The translations under genes were made by a program, and so were the position numbers. 64,000 bases of DNA, taken from NCBI RefSeq assembly GCF_016907675.1, contig NZ_JAFBCJ010000001.1, forward strand, positions 558,001-622,000, written 5' to 3'. How positions within the stretch are numbered: the stretch's first letter is position 1; each line of letters opens with the position of its first letter. Positions 48,570 to 55,845 of this stretch are shown in pieces. Source of the stretch: Geodermatophilus bullaregiensis (GTDB lineage Bacteria > Actinomycetota > Actinomycetes > Mycobacteriales > Geodermatophilaceae). The notes beneath the pieces were generated by a model, which did no database searches, was not told the origin of the DNA, and saw only the letters and a list, made by a program, of their open reading frames with translations.

Positions 48570-49568
48570 ATGGGCGACCTCCTCAACGCACTGGCCGTCG
48601 CCGGCAAGTCGGCGCTCGGCTTCCAGGCGGTGTTCTTCGCGCTGCTGGCCATCGGCCTCAACGTGCACTTCGGCTACACCGGCCTGCTGAACTTCGGGCA
48701 GATCGGCTTCGCGATGCTCGGCGGCTTCGGCATCGCCATCTCGGTGACCCAGTGGGGGCTGCCCTTCTGGGTGGGCGTCCTCGTCGGCATCGTCGCCGCC
48801 GTCGTCCTGGCGCTGCTGCTCGGCCTGCCGACGCTGCGGCTGCGGGCCGACTACCTGGCCATCGCCACCATCGCCGCGGCCGAGGGGCTCCGACTGCTCT
48901 TCCGGTCGGTGTCGGCCAGCCCCGTCACCGGGGGCACCCGCGGGCTGGCGGCCTTCAACGGCGACTTCATCAGCCTCGCGCCGTGGGACACCAGCCGCCG
49001 CTACCCGATCCTCGGCACCCGCTGGAGCGGCGGCGAGCTGTGGGTCGCCCTGGTGGGCTGGCTGCTGGTCGGCCTGCTGTGCCTGCTCGTGTGGCTGCTC
49101 ATGCGCAGCCCGTGGGGGCGGGTGCTCAAGGCGATCCGCGAGGACGAGGACGCCGTCCGCGCCCTCGGCAAGAACGTCTACCTGTACAAGATGCAGTCGC
49201 TGGTGCTCGGCGGCGTCATGGGCGCCCTCGGTGGCATGGTCTACGTGGTGGCCACCGGCGCGGCGAACCCGGACCAGTTCCAGAACGCCAACACCTTCCT
49301 GGCCTACACCGTGCTCATCCTCGGCGGCGCCGCGCGCGTGCTCGGCCCGGTCGTGGGCGCGGTCATCCTGCTGTTCGTGATCCAGTTCGCCGACACCGGT
49401 CTGCGGGCACTGATCACCAACGGCGTCATCCCGGAGGGGCTGCTGTCGGCCACCGACGTGGCGCAGATCCGGTTCGTCCTGGTGGGGCTGGGCCTGATGC
49501 TGCTGCTCGTCTTCCGGCCGCAGGGCATCTTCGGCGACCGACGAGAGGTGATGCTCGATGCCCGCTGA
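48570..49568 (+). CDS. livM: Branched-chain amino-acid ABC transporter permease (LivM type)
   Basis: 332 residues, normal length. Membrane helices throughout; family landmarks LNVHFGYTGLLNFGQIGFAMLGGF, LPTLRLRADYLAIATIAAAEGLR, and the coupling loop GRVLKAIREDEDAVRALGKNVY. Ends with RPQGIFGDRREV. Together with LivH forms the membrane channel. The last 11 bases overlap livG. Confidence 0.94.
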   Translation: MGDLLNALAVAGKSALGFQAVFFALLAIGLNVHFGYTGLLNFGQIGFAMLGGFGIAISVTQWGLPFWVGVLVGIVAAVVLALLLGLPTLRLRADYLAIATIAAAEGLRLLFRSVSASPVTGGTRGLAAFNGDFISLAPWDTSRRYPILGTRWSGGELWVALVGWLLVGLLCLLVWLLMRSPWGRVLKAIREDEDAVRALGKNVYLYKMQSLVLGGVMGALGGMVYVVATGAANPDQFQNANTFLAYTVLILGGAARVLGPVVGAVILLFVIQFADTGLRALITNGVIPEGLLSATDVAQIRFVLVGLGLMLLLVFRPQGIFGDRREVMLDAR

Positions 49569-50589
49569 CAACGCGGAGCAGCCCACCGGCGCGACGGCGG
49601 CGTCCCTGCAGAAGGGCTCGCCCGCTCCCGGCCACGCGCCGCAGCGCCTGGCTCAGGCGGCGCTGCGCGACCTGCCCTGGGAGGTGGGCGTCGCCAAGCC
49701 CGACCCGGTGGTCGTCGTCGAGAACGTCACCCGCAGCTTCGGTGGCCTGACCGCGGTGTCGGTCGACCGCCTGGAGATCCAGCGCGGTGGCATCACCGGC
49801 CTGATCGGGCCCAACGGCGCCGGCAAGACGACGCTGTTCAACCTGCTCACCGGGTTCGACCAGCCCAACACCGGCACGTGGAGCTTCGACGGCCAGCCTC
49901 TGGGCAAGCTCGCGCCGCACCAGGTGGCCCGGCTCGGCGTCGTCCGCACCTTCCAGCTCACCAAGGCGCTGTCCCGGCTCACCGTCCTGCAGAACATGCT
50001 GCTGGGCGCGCAGGGGCAGCGCGGCGAGAGCTTCCTGCGGGCGCTGGTCCCGGGCACCTGGCGCAAGCAGGAGACGGCCAACACCGAGAAGGCCATGGAC
50101 CTGCTGCGGCGGTTCAAGCTCGACGCCAAGAAGGACGAGTTCGCCGGCACCCTCTCCGGCGGCCAGCGCAAGCTGCTGGAGATGGCGCGGGCGCTGATGA
50201 GCGACCCGAAGGTCGTCATGCTCGACGAGCCCATGGCGGGGGTGAACCCGGCGCTGACGCAGAGCCTGCTCGGGCACGTCAAGGACCTCCGCGAGGAGGG
50301 CATGACGGTCATCTTCGTCGAACACGACATGGACGTCGTCCGCGACATCAGCGACTGGGTGGTCGTCATGGCCGCCGGCCGGGTGATCGCCGAGGGCCCG
50401 CCCGAGTCGATCAGCCAGAACCAGGCGGTCGTCGACGCCTACCTCGGCGCCCACCACGACGCGCCGCTCACCGTCGAGGAGGAGGACCGGGTCCTCGCCG
50501 AGGCGGAGGCGCGCATCGCGCGTGAGGAGCACGGCGAGGGCGAGGTCCTCGGGACCGACACCACCAGCACCGGGAAGGCCGACCGATGA
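49558..50589 (+). CDS. livG: ABC transporter ATP-binding protein (LivG type)
   Basis: 343 residues, about 80 more than usual. ATPase core with Walker A GPNGAGKTTLFNLLTGF, signature LSGGQRKLLEMARALM, Walker B VVMLDEPMAGVNP and the switch histidine EHDMDVV. It carries an extra N-terminal segment of about 50 residues (with the Pro/Ala-rich linker before VVVVENVTRSFGG) and a charged C-terminal tail of about 45 residues after AYLGAHH. ATGA overlap with livF. Confidence 0.93.
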   Translation: MPADNAEQPTGATAASLQKGSPAPGHAPQRLAQAALRDLPWEVGVAKPDPVVVVENVTRSFGGLTAVSVDRLEIQRGGITGLIGPNGAGKTTLFNLLTGFDQPNTGTWSFDGQPLGKLAPHQVARLGVVRTFQLTKALSRLTVLQNMLLGAQGQRGESFLRALVPGTWRKQETANTEKAMDLLRRFKLDAKKDEFAGTLSGGQRKLLEMARALMSDPKVVMLDEPMAGVNPALTQSLLGHVKDLREEGMTVIFVEHDMDVVRDISDWVVVMAAGRVIAEGPPESISQNQAVVDAYLGAHHDAPLTVEEEDRVLAEAEARIAREEHGEGEVLGTDTTSTGKADR

Positions 50590-51443
50590 GCGAGCCGCTG
50601 TTCGACGTCGACGAGTCCGGGGAGGACGTCACCCGGGCCGACGAGGCCGCCGCGGGCGCCACCGAGCTCACCCCCGCGGAGAAGGCGGCCACCCGCGAGG
50701 AGCACCTGCGGCTGGCCGAGGGCGCCCTGGTGCGCGCCGACGACCTCGTCGCCGGCTACGTGCCCGGGGTCAACATCCTGCGCGGCTGCGACTTCTACCT
50801 GCAGGAGGGCGAGCTCGTCGGCATCATCGGCCCGAACGGGGCCGGGAAGTCGACGCTGCTCAAGACGCTCTTCGGGCTCATCCCCGTCCGCTCGGGCAAC
50901 GTCACGCTGCGCGGCGAGGACATCACCTCGGCCCCCGCGCACCGGCTGGTGTCCCTCGGCGTCGGGTACGTGCCGCAGAACAACAACGTGTTCCCCTCGC
51001 TCACCATCGAGGAGAACATGCAGATGGGCGTCTACCTGCGGTCGAAGACGTTCAAGGAGCGCTTCGACTACGTCATCGACCTGTTCCCGCTGCTCGGCGA
51101 GCGGCGCAAGGGCAAGGCCGGCTCGCTGTCGGGCGGCGAGCGGCAGATGGTCGCCATGGGCCGCGCGCTGATGATGGACCCGTCGGTGCTGCTGCTCGAC
51201 GAGCCGTCCGCGGGCCTCTCGCCGGCCTACCAGGACGAGGTGTTCATCCGCTGCCGGCGGATCAACGCCACCGGCGTCTCGATCATCATGGTCGAGCAGA
51301 ACGCCCGGCGCTGCCTGCAGATCTGCGACCGCGGCTACGTGCTCGACCAGGGCCGCAACGCCTACACCGACACCGGCCGCTCGCTGATGACCGACCCGAA
51401 GGTCATCGAGCTCTACCTGGGGACCCTCGCCAAGGCCCGGTGA
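50586..51443 (+). CDS. livF: ABC transporter ATP-binding protein (LivF type)
   Basis: 285 residues. Walker A GPNGAGKSTLLKTLFGL, signature LSGGERQMVAMGRALM, Walker B VLLLDEPSAGLSP, Q-loop in VPQNNNVFPSLT. An acidic N-terminal extension of about 50 residues precedes the ATPase, paralleling the extension in LivG. Last gene of the permease/ATPase operon; a strong terminator follows. Confidence 0.93.
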   Translation: MSEPLFDVDESGEDVTRADEAAAGATELTPAEKAATREEHLRLAEGALVRADDLVAGYVPGVNILRGCDFYLQEGELVGIIGPNGAGKSTLLKTLFGLIPVRSGNVTLRGEDITSAPAHRLVSLGVGYVPQNNNVFPSLTIEENMQMGVYLRSKTFKERFDYVIDLFPLLGERRKGKAGSLSGGERQMVAMGRALMMDPSVLLLDEPSAGLSPAYQDEVFIRCRRINATGVSIIMVEQNARRCLQICDRGYVLDQGRNAYTDTGRSLMTDPKVIELYLGTLAKAR

Positions 51444-51459
51444 GCGCCTGAGGCCCCGA

Positions 51460-51500
51460 ACGGAGGCCGGCGTCCCGACCCCCGGGACGCCGGCCTCCGT
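51460..51500 (+). terminator. Terminator of the liv permease/ATPase operon
   Basis: Perfect 18-bp stem at 51460-51477 and 51483-51500 with a 5-base loop, 16 bases after the livF stop. Right arm ends CCTCCGTCGT. Confidence 0.9.
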
Positions 51501-51671
51501 CGTGCCGGGCGCCGGTGCGGGGCCGGCGATGACCGCCGGCGGCTCCTCCCGCGTGCCCGTGCCCACCGCCCCGCCTCAGCCGGTGGCGGTGGGCCGGGGA
51601 GTCCTCCGACCACCGGGGCGCTCCACCGCCCGGGCGCTCGGGGGCCGGTCCCTGCAGCACCGGCCGCACGA

Positions 51672-51709
51672 CAGCGGCCCGGCACCCCCTGAGGGGTACC
51701 GGGCCGCTG
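51672..51709 (-). terminator. Terminator of the substrate-binding protein gene
   Basis: 17-bp stem at 51672-51688 and 51693-51709 with a 4-base loop; the only mismatch becomes a G-U pair in the minus-strand RNA, which favours that direction. 48 bases beyond the stop of the binding-protein gene. Confidence 0.75.
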
Positions 51710-51721
51710 CCGGTGCCGAGC

Positions 51722-51763
51722 TGCCTCAGCGCCGGGTCACTCCAGCGCCTCGTGCCTCAGCGC
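51722..51763. repeat. Short direct repeat at the 3' end of the binding-protein gene
   Basis: TGCCTCAGCGC occurs at 51722-51732 and 51753-51763, 31 bases apart; the second copy includes the stop codon. Possibly a scar of rearrangement, possibly chance. Confidence 0.5.
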
Positions 51764-53094
51764 TGGGGGCCGATGCCGTTCTCGTTGAGCCCCTGGATGA
51801 TCCGCGAGGACTCCTCGAACCCGATGACGACGATGCCGTCGGGGTTGAGGTCCACCATCTGCTGGACCTCGGAGTCGAAGTTCGCCGCGTTCGGGTCGTA
51901 GGTGATGCTCACGACCTGGTCCTCGGACAGACCGCCGGCCAGCAGGTTCTCGACGGTGTTCTCGGCGAGACCGGTGCCGTACGGGTCGTTGCGGGCGAGG
52001 ATCCCGACGGTGTTGTTGCCGTCGGCGGCGATCAGGTCGGCCAGGGCGCGGGCCTGCAGGACGTCCGGCGGGGCGGTGCGGAAGTACAGCCCGTTGTCGG
52101 CGTACTCGGTGAACTGGTCCGACGTGTTGGCCGGGCTGATCTGCATGACACCGGCACCGGTGATCCGGTCGATGACGTTGAGGCTCACGCCCGAGGACGC
52201 CGCACCCACGATCGCGCTGACGCCGGCCTGCAGCAGGCGGTCCACGGTCTGGGTGGCGGTGTCGGTCGTGGCGTCGCCCGAGTCACCCTCCTCGAGGCGG
52301 ACGTCCTGGCCGAGGACACCGCCCGCGCCGTTGATGTCCTGCACGGCCAGGCGGGCGCCGGCGACCTCCGGGGGGCCGAGGAAGGCGAGGTCACCGGTCA
52401 GCGGCAGCAGGGTGCCGATGACCAGCGGCTCACCGGTGGTGCCGGGTGCCGCGGGGGCCGGGCCCTCGTCGGTGGTGGCGTTGGCCTCGTCGCCGGCGAG
52501 CACGTACTCGGTCTGCGAGTCGTCGATGACGTTGTCGTCGCCGAACTGCAGGATGCCGAAGCTCGCCGCGGCCGGCTCACCGGCGTCGACGAAGGCCAGC
52601 GGGCCGCTGCGGCCGTCGTAGTCGGGGTTGCCACCGGCGTTGATGATGTCGAGGCAGGCCTGGTACGAGTCGCACTTCTCGCCACCGGCGGTGATGCCGT
52701 TGACGTAGGCCTTGAAGACGTTGGCGTCGTTGGTGCCCGCCCGCTGCGCGGCCAGCGCGGTGATCACGACGGCGTCGTAGGTCTCACCGGCGTAGTTGAA
52801 GGTGTTCCCCAGGTCGGGGTCGATCGCCAGCAGCTGGTCGCGGAAGTCACCCGCCAGCTCGGTCAGGGGCGTGGTGCCCTTCATGCCGGCCAGGGCACCC
52901 TCCTCCTCGAAGTCGTCGCCGAGGGTGGAGCCCATGTTGCCGTCGGTGCCGTAGATGTTGACCTGCTTCTCGCCGCCGCCCGAGGCGTCGCCGCCCGATT
53001 CGCCGCCGCCCTCGTCGCCGCCACCGCACGCGGTGAGGGCGACCAGGGCGGCAGAGGTGACGGCGATGCTGCGGGCGTAGGTACGCGTGCGCAT
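51757..53094 (-). CDS. Branched-chain amino-acid ABC transporter substrate-binding lipoprotein with permuted halves
   Basis: 445 residues. Signal peptide with lipobox LTAC (lipidated Cys23) and a Gly/Asp/Glu-rich spacer. The order of the two halves is unusual. Residues about 43-200 (KQVNIYGTDGNMG, NYAGETYDAVVITALAA, YDGRSGPLAF, FGILQFGDDN) correspond to the C-terminal half of LivK-type proteins; a linker (about 201-222) follows; residues about 223-445 (LVIGTLLPLTGDLAFLGPP, VSAIVGAASSGVSL, VGILARNDPYGTGLA, GIVVIGFEESSRIIQGL) are the N-terminal half. The protein ends GIGPQR, where ordinary homologues continue into the KQV... segment. Likely delivers substrate to the convergent LivHMGF system. 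ATG start with GGGAG. Confidence 0.88.
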   Translation of the reverse strand: MRTRTYARSIAVTSAALVALTACGGGDEGGGESGGDASGGGEKQVNIYGTDGNMGSTLGDDFEEEGALAGMKGTTPLTELAGDFRDQLLAIDPDLGNTFNYAGETYDAVVITALAAQRAGTNDANVFKAYVNGITAGGEKCDSYQACLDIINAGGNPDYDGRSGPLAFVDAGEPAAASFGILQFGDDNVIDDSQTEYVLAGDEANATTDEGPAPAAPGTTGEPLVIGTLLPLTGDLAFLGPPEVAGARLAVQDINGAGGVLGQDVRLEEGDSGDATTDTATQTVDRLLQAGVSAIVGAASSGVSLNVIDRITGAGVMQISPANTSDQFTEYADNGLYFRTAPPDVLQARALADLIAADGNNTVGILARNDPYGTGLAENTVENLLAGGLSEDQVVSITYDPNAANFDSEVQQMVDLNPDGIVVIGFEESSRIIQGLNENGIGPQR

Positions 53095-53126
53095 CCAGCA
53101 ACTCCCAGTTGTCGTACGTCGGTCCG

Positions 53127-53152
53127 GGGGCCGGCGCAGGAGCGCCGGCCCC
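53127..53152 (-). promoter_or_regulatory. Stable hairpin in the leader of the binding-protein gene
   Basis: Perfect 11-bp GC stem (53127-53137 with 53142-53152) and a 4-base loop reading UCCU in the minus-strand RNA, complementary to an AGGA Shine-Dalgarno. It lies 33-58 bases before the ATG. May limit translation or stabilise the mRNA; inference only. Confidence 0.45.
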
Positions 53153-53256
53153 GTCAGCCCGCCGAACCTAACTGCTGTCCTGGGAGATCGAGCCGGCCGG
53201 CAGGACACCGATACGGTGTCGTGACCTCGGGTGTTCCGGTCGGGTGACCCTGTCGC

Positions 53257-53862
53257 TCAGGCGGGTGCACCGTCCGTGGGGATCGGCGTGTCGGGCGCGA
53301 GGATCCGCTCGGCGAGCGCCTTCATCGACGTCCGCTCGTTCATGGCGGTGCGCTGGATGAAGCGGAACGCCTCGGCCTCGGTCATGCCCTGCTCGCTCAT
53401 GAGCCGGCCCTTGGCCCGCTCCACGACCTTGCGGGTCTCCAGCCGCTCCTCGAGCGTGCGCACCTCGCCGTCGAGGGCGGCCATCTCGGTGAACCGGGCG
53501 CGGGCCACCTCGATGGCCGGCACGAGGTCGTTCTTGGAGAACGGCTTGACCAGGTAGGCCATCGCGCCCGCGTCACGGGCCCGCTCCACCAGCTCGCGCT
53601 GGCTGAAGGCGGTCAGGACGATGACCGGCGCGATCCGCGCCGAGGCGATCTGCTCGGCGGCCGCGAGCCCGTCGAGCACGGGCATCTGGATGTCGAGGAT
53701 GACCAGGTCGGGCGTCAGCTCCCGGGCGCGGTCGACGGCGGTCTGGCCGTCGCCGGCCTCGGCAACGACCACGTACCCCTCCTCCTCCAGCATCTCCTTG
53801 AGGTCGAGGCGGATGAGCGCCTCGTCCTCGGCGATGAGGACCCGGGTCGGCTCGCTGCTCAC
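53257..53862 (-). CDS. ANTAR-domain response regulator (PdtaR-like)
   Basis: 201 residues. Receiver domain with acidic pocket AEDE (about 11-14), phosphorylation site Asp57 in VILDIQMP, TAFS and Lys in VKPFS. The C-terminal ANTAR domain (about 130-190) with RKVVERAKGRLMSEQGMTEAEAFRFIQRTAM binds paired RNA hexaloop hairpins to prevent termination. Orthologue of mycobacterial PdtaR. GTG start with TAGGCT seven bases upstream. The partner kinase is not in this window. Confidence 0.92.
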   Translation of the reverse strand: MSSEPTRVLIAEDEALIRLDLKEMLEEEGYVVVAEAGDGQTAVDRARELTPDLVILDIQMPVLDGLAAAEQIASARIAPVIVLTAFSQRELVERARDAGAMAYLVKPFSKNDLVPAIEVARARFTEMAALDGEVRTLEERLETRKVVERAKGRLMSEQGMTEAEAFRFIQRTAMNERTSMKALAERILAPDTPIPTDGAPA

Positions 53863-53869
53863 GCCGGGG

Positions 53870-53875
53870 AGCCTA
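53870..53875 (-). promoter_or_regulatory. Putative -10 element (TAGGCT) of leaderless ANTAR regulator gene
   Basis: Minus-strand TAGGCT seven bases before the GTG; an identical hexamer faces the other way at 53905-53910. Confidence 0.5.
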
Positions 53876-53904
53876 GCGACGACGGGCGGTCCCGGCTGCC
53901 CGGT

Positions 53905-53910
53905 TAGGCT
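53905..53910 (+). promoter_or_regulatory. Putative -10 element (TAGGCT) of the tRNA(CAA) gene
   Basis: TAGGCT on the plus strand 28 bases upstream of the tRNA; back to back with the ANTAR gene promoter 30 bases away. Confidence 0.45.
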
Positions 53911-53938
53911 GCACCCGCCGTGACATCGGTCGCGGCGG

Positions 53939-54012
53939 GCCCCCGTACCCCAATCGGCAGAGGGAGCGGACTCAAAACCCGCGCAGTGTGCGTTCGAGTC
54001 GCACCGGGGGCA
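53939..54012 (+). tRNA. tRNA with anticodon CAA (Leu by codon), short variable loop
   Basis: 74-nt cloverleaf: acceptor GCCCCCG/CGGGGGC, D-arm CCC...GGG, anticodon stem GCGGA/CCCGC with an A-C mismatch at the closing pair, loop CTCAAAA (anticodon CAA), 5-nt variable region GCAGT, T-arm GTGCG/CGCAC with TTCGAGT, discriminator A. CAA reads the Leu codon UUG, but bacterial tRNA-Leu normally has a long variable arm; this one does not. Confidence 0.85.
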
Positions 54013-54078
54013 CCGGACACCGCCGTCCCGGCCGGGTCGCGCGAGAGCACGGGTGACCCCCGCCATACGGTGGGTCCC

Positions 54079-55845
54079 GTGAGCGAGCCCGTGCCCCACA
54101 TGACCCCCGAGCAGTTCCGGCAGCACGGTCACGAGGTGGTCGACTGGATCGCCGACTACTGGACGCGGCTGGAGTCCTTCCCGGTCCGCTCGCGGGTCTC
54201 CCCCGGCGACGTGCGGGCCGCGCTGCCGCCGTCGGCACCCGAGCAGGGCGAGCCCTTCTCCGCCGTCCTGGCCGACCTCGACCGCGTCGTCCTGCCCGGG
54301 GTCACCCACTGGCAGCACCCGGGGTTCCTCGCCTACTTCCCGGCCAACACCTCCGGGCCCTCCGTGCTCGGCGACCTGCTCTCGGCCGGCCTCGGCGTGC
54401 AGGGCATGTCGTGGGTGACCAGCCCGGCGGCCACCGAGCTCGAGCAGCACGTCATGGACTGGCTGGCCGACCTGCTCGGGCTGCCGGCGTCGTTCCGGTC
54501 GACCGGCAGCGGTGGCGGCGTCGTCCAGGACTCCAGCTCCGGCGCCAACCTGGTCGCACTGCTGGCGGCCCTGCACCGGGCCAGCGGCGGCGGCACCGTC
54601 CGGCAGGGCGTGCGGCCCGAGGAGTACACGGTCTACGTCTCCGCCGAGACGCACTCGTCCATGGAGAAGGCCGTCCGCATCGCGGGCCTGGGCACCGACG
54701 CGATCCGGGTGGTGGAGGTCGACGGCGACCTGGCGATGCGCCCGGCCGCCCTGGCCGCGCGGCTCGAGCGCGACACCGCCCGCGGACTGCGGCCGGTGCT
54801 CGTCTGCGCCACCGTCGGGACGACGTCGACCACCGCGATCGACCCGCTGGCCGAGCTGGGGCCGGTCTGCCGCCGCCACGGCGCCTGGCTGCACGTCGAC
54901 GCCGCCTACGCCGGGGTGAGCGCCGTGGCGCCGGAGCTGCGGTCGCTGCAGGCCGGCGTCGAGGAGGCCGACAGCTACACCACCGACGCGCACAAGTGGC
55001 TGCTCACCGGCTTCGACGCCACGCTCTTCTGGGTCGCCGACCGGGCGGCGCTCACCGGCGCGCTGGCGATCCTGCCGGAGTACCTGCGCAACGCGGCCAC
55101 CGACGCCGGCGCCGTCGTCGACTACCGCGACTGGCAGATCGAGCTGGGCCGCCGCTTCCGGGCGCTGAAGCTCTGGGCGGTGCTGCGCTGGTACGGCGCC
55201 GAGGGGCTGCGCGCGCACGTCCGGTCCGGCGTGGCGCTGGCGCAGGAGCTGGCCGGCTGGGCCGCCGACGACGACCGCTTCGACGTCGCCGCCCCGCACC
55301 CGCTGTCGCTGGTCTGCCTGCGGCCGCGCTGGCCGGCCGACGTCGACGCCGACGTGGCCACCATGACGCTGCTGGAGCGGCTCAACGACGGCGGCGAGGT
55401 CTTCCTGACCCACACCACCGTGCGCGGCCAGGTGGTGCTGCGGGTGGCGGTGGGCGCGCCGACGACGACGCGGGCGCACGTCGAGCGGGCGTGGGCGCTG
55501 CTGTGCGAGGGCCACGACTGGCTGGCCGCCGACTTCGCCGAGCAGGCCGCCGAGCGGGCGCGGGCCGACGCCGAGCGCCGGGCCGAGGCCGAGCGCCGGG
55601 CGGAGGCCCGCCGGCAGGCCGAGGCCGACCGTCAGGCCGAGGCCGACCGTCAGGCGGAGGCGGACCGCCTCGCCGAGGCCCGGCTCCTGGCCGAGGCCGA
55701 GCAGCGGACCGAGCAGCAGGCCGAGGTGGCTCGCGCGGCCCGGACCGGGGAGCCGCCGGCGCCCGGGGAGCGGACCGACACCGGGGACACGGTCACCGAG
55801 GAGGAGTGGGGAGCGGCCCCGGTCACTCCCCCAGTGTCCGGATGA
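54079..55845 (+). CDS. Pyridoxal-phosphate-dependent aromatic amino-acid-type decarboxylase with Ala/Glu-rich tail
   Basis: 588 residues of the group II decarboxylase family. Landmarks: WQHPGFLAYFPANTSGPS, SSGANLVALLAAL, CATVGTTSTTAIDP, HVDAAYAG and the PLP lysine in TTDAHKWLLTGFD. The catalytic part ends near residue 480, after which comes a highly charged tail of RAEA/RQAEAD-type repeats probably forming a single helix or coiled coil. The GTG at 54079 was chosen; an ATG seven codons later is possible. Last 23 bases overlap the convergent tesB. Confidence 0.88.
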   Translation: MSEPVPHMTPEQFRQHGHEVVDWIADYWTRLESFPVRSRVSPGDVRAALPPSAPEQGEPFSAVLADLDRVVLPGVTHWQHPGFLAYFPANTSGPSVLGDLLSAGLGVQGMSWVTSPAATELEQHVMDWLADLLGLPASFRSTGSGGGVVQDSSSGANLVALLAALHRASGGGTVRQGVRPEEYTVYVSAETHSSMEKAVRIAGLGTDAIRVVEVDGDLAMRPAALAARLERDTARGLRPVLVCATVGTTSTTAIDPLAELGPVCRRHGAWLHVDAAYAGVSAVAPELRSLQAGVEEADSYTTDAHKWLLTGFDATLFWVADRAALTGALAILPEYLRNAATDAGAVVDYRDWQIELGRRFRALKLWAVLRWYGAEGLRAHVRSGVALAQELAGWAADDDRFDVAAPHPLSLVCLRPRWPADVDADVATMTLLERLNDGGEVFLTHTTVRGQVVLRVAVGAPTTTRAHVERAWALLCEGHDWLAADFAEQAAERARADAERRAEAERRAEARRQAEADRQAEADRQAEADRLAEARLLAEAEQRTEQQAEVARAARTGEPPAPGERTDTGDTVTEEEWGAAPVTPPVSG

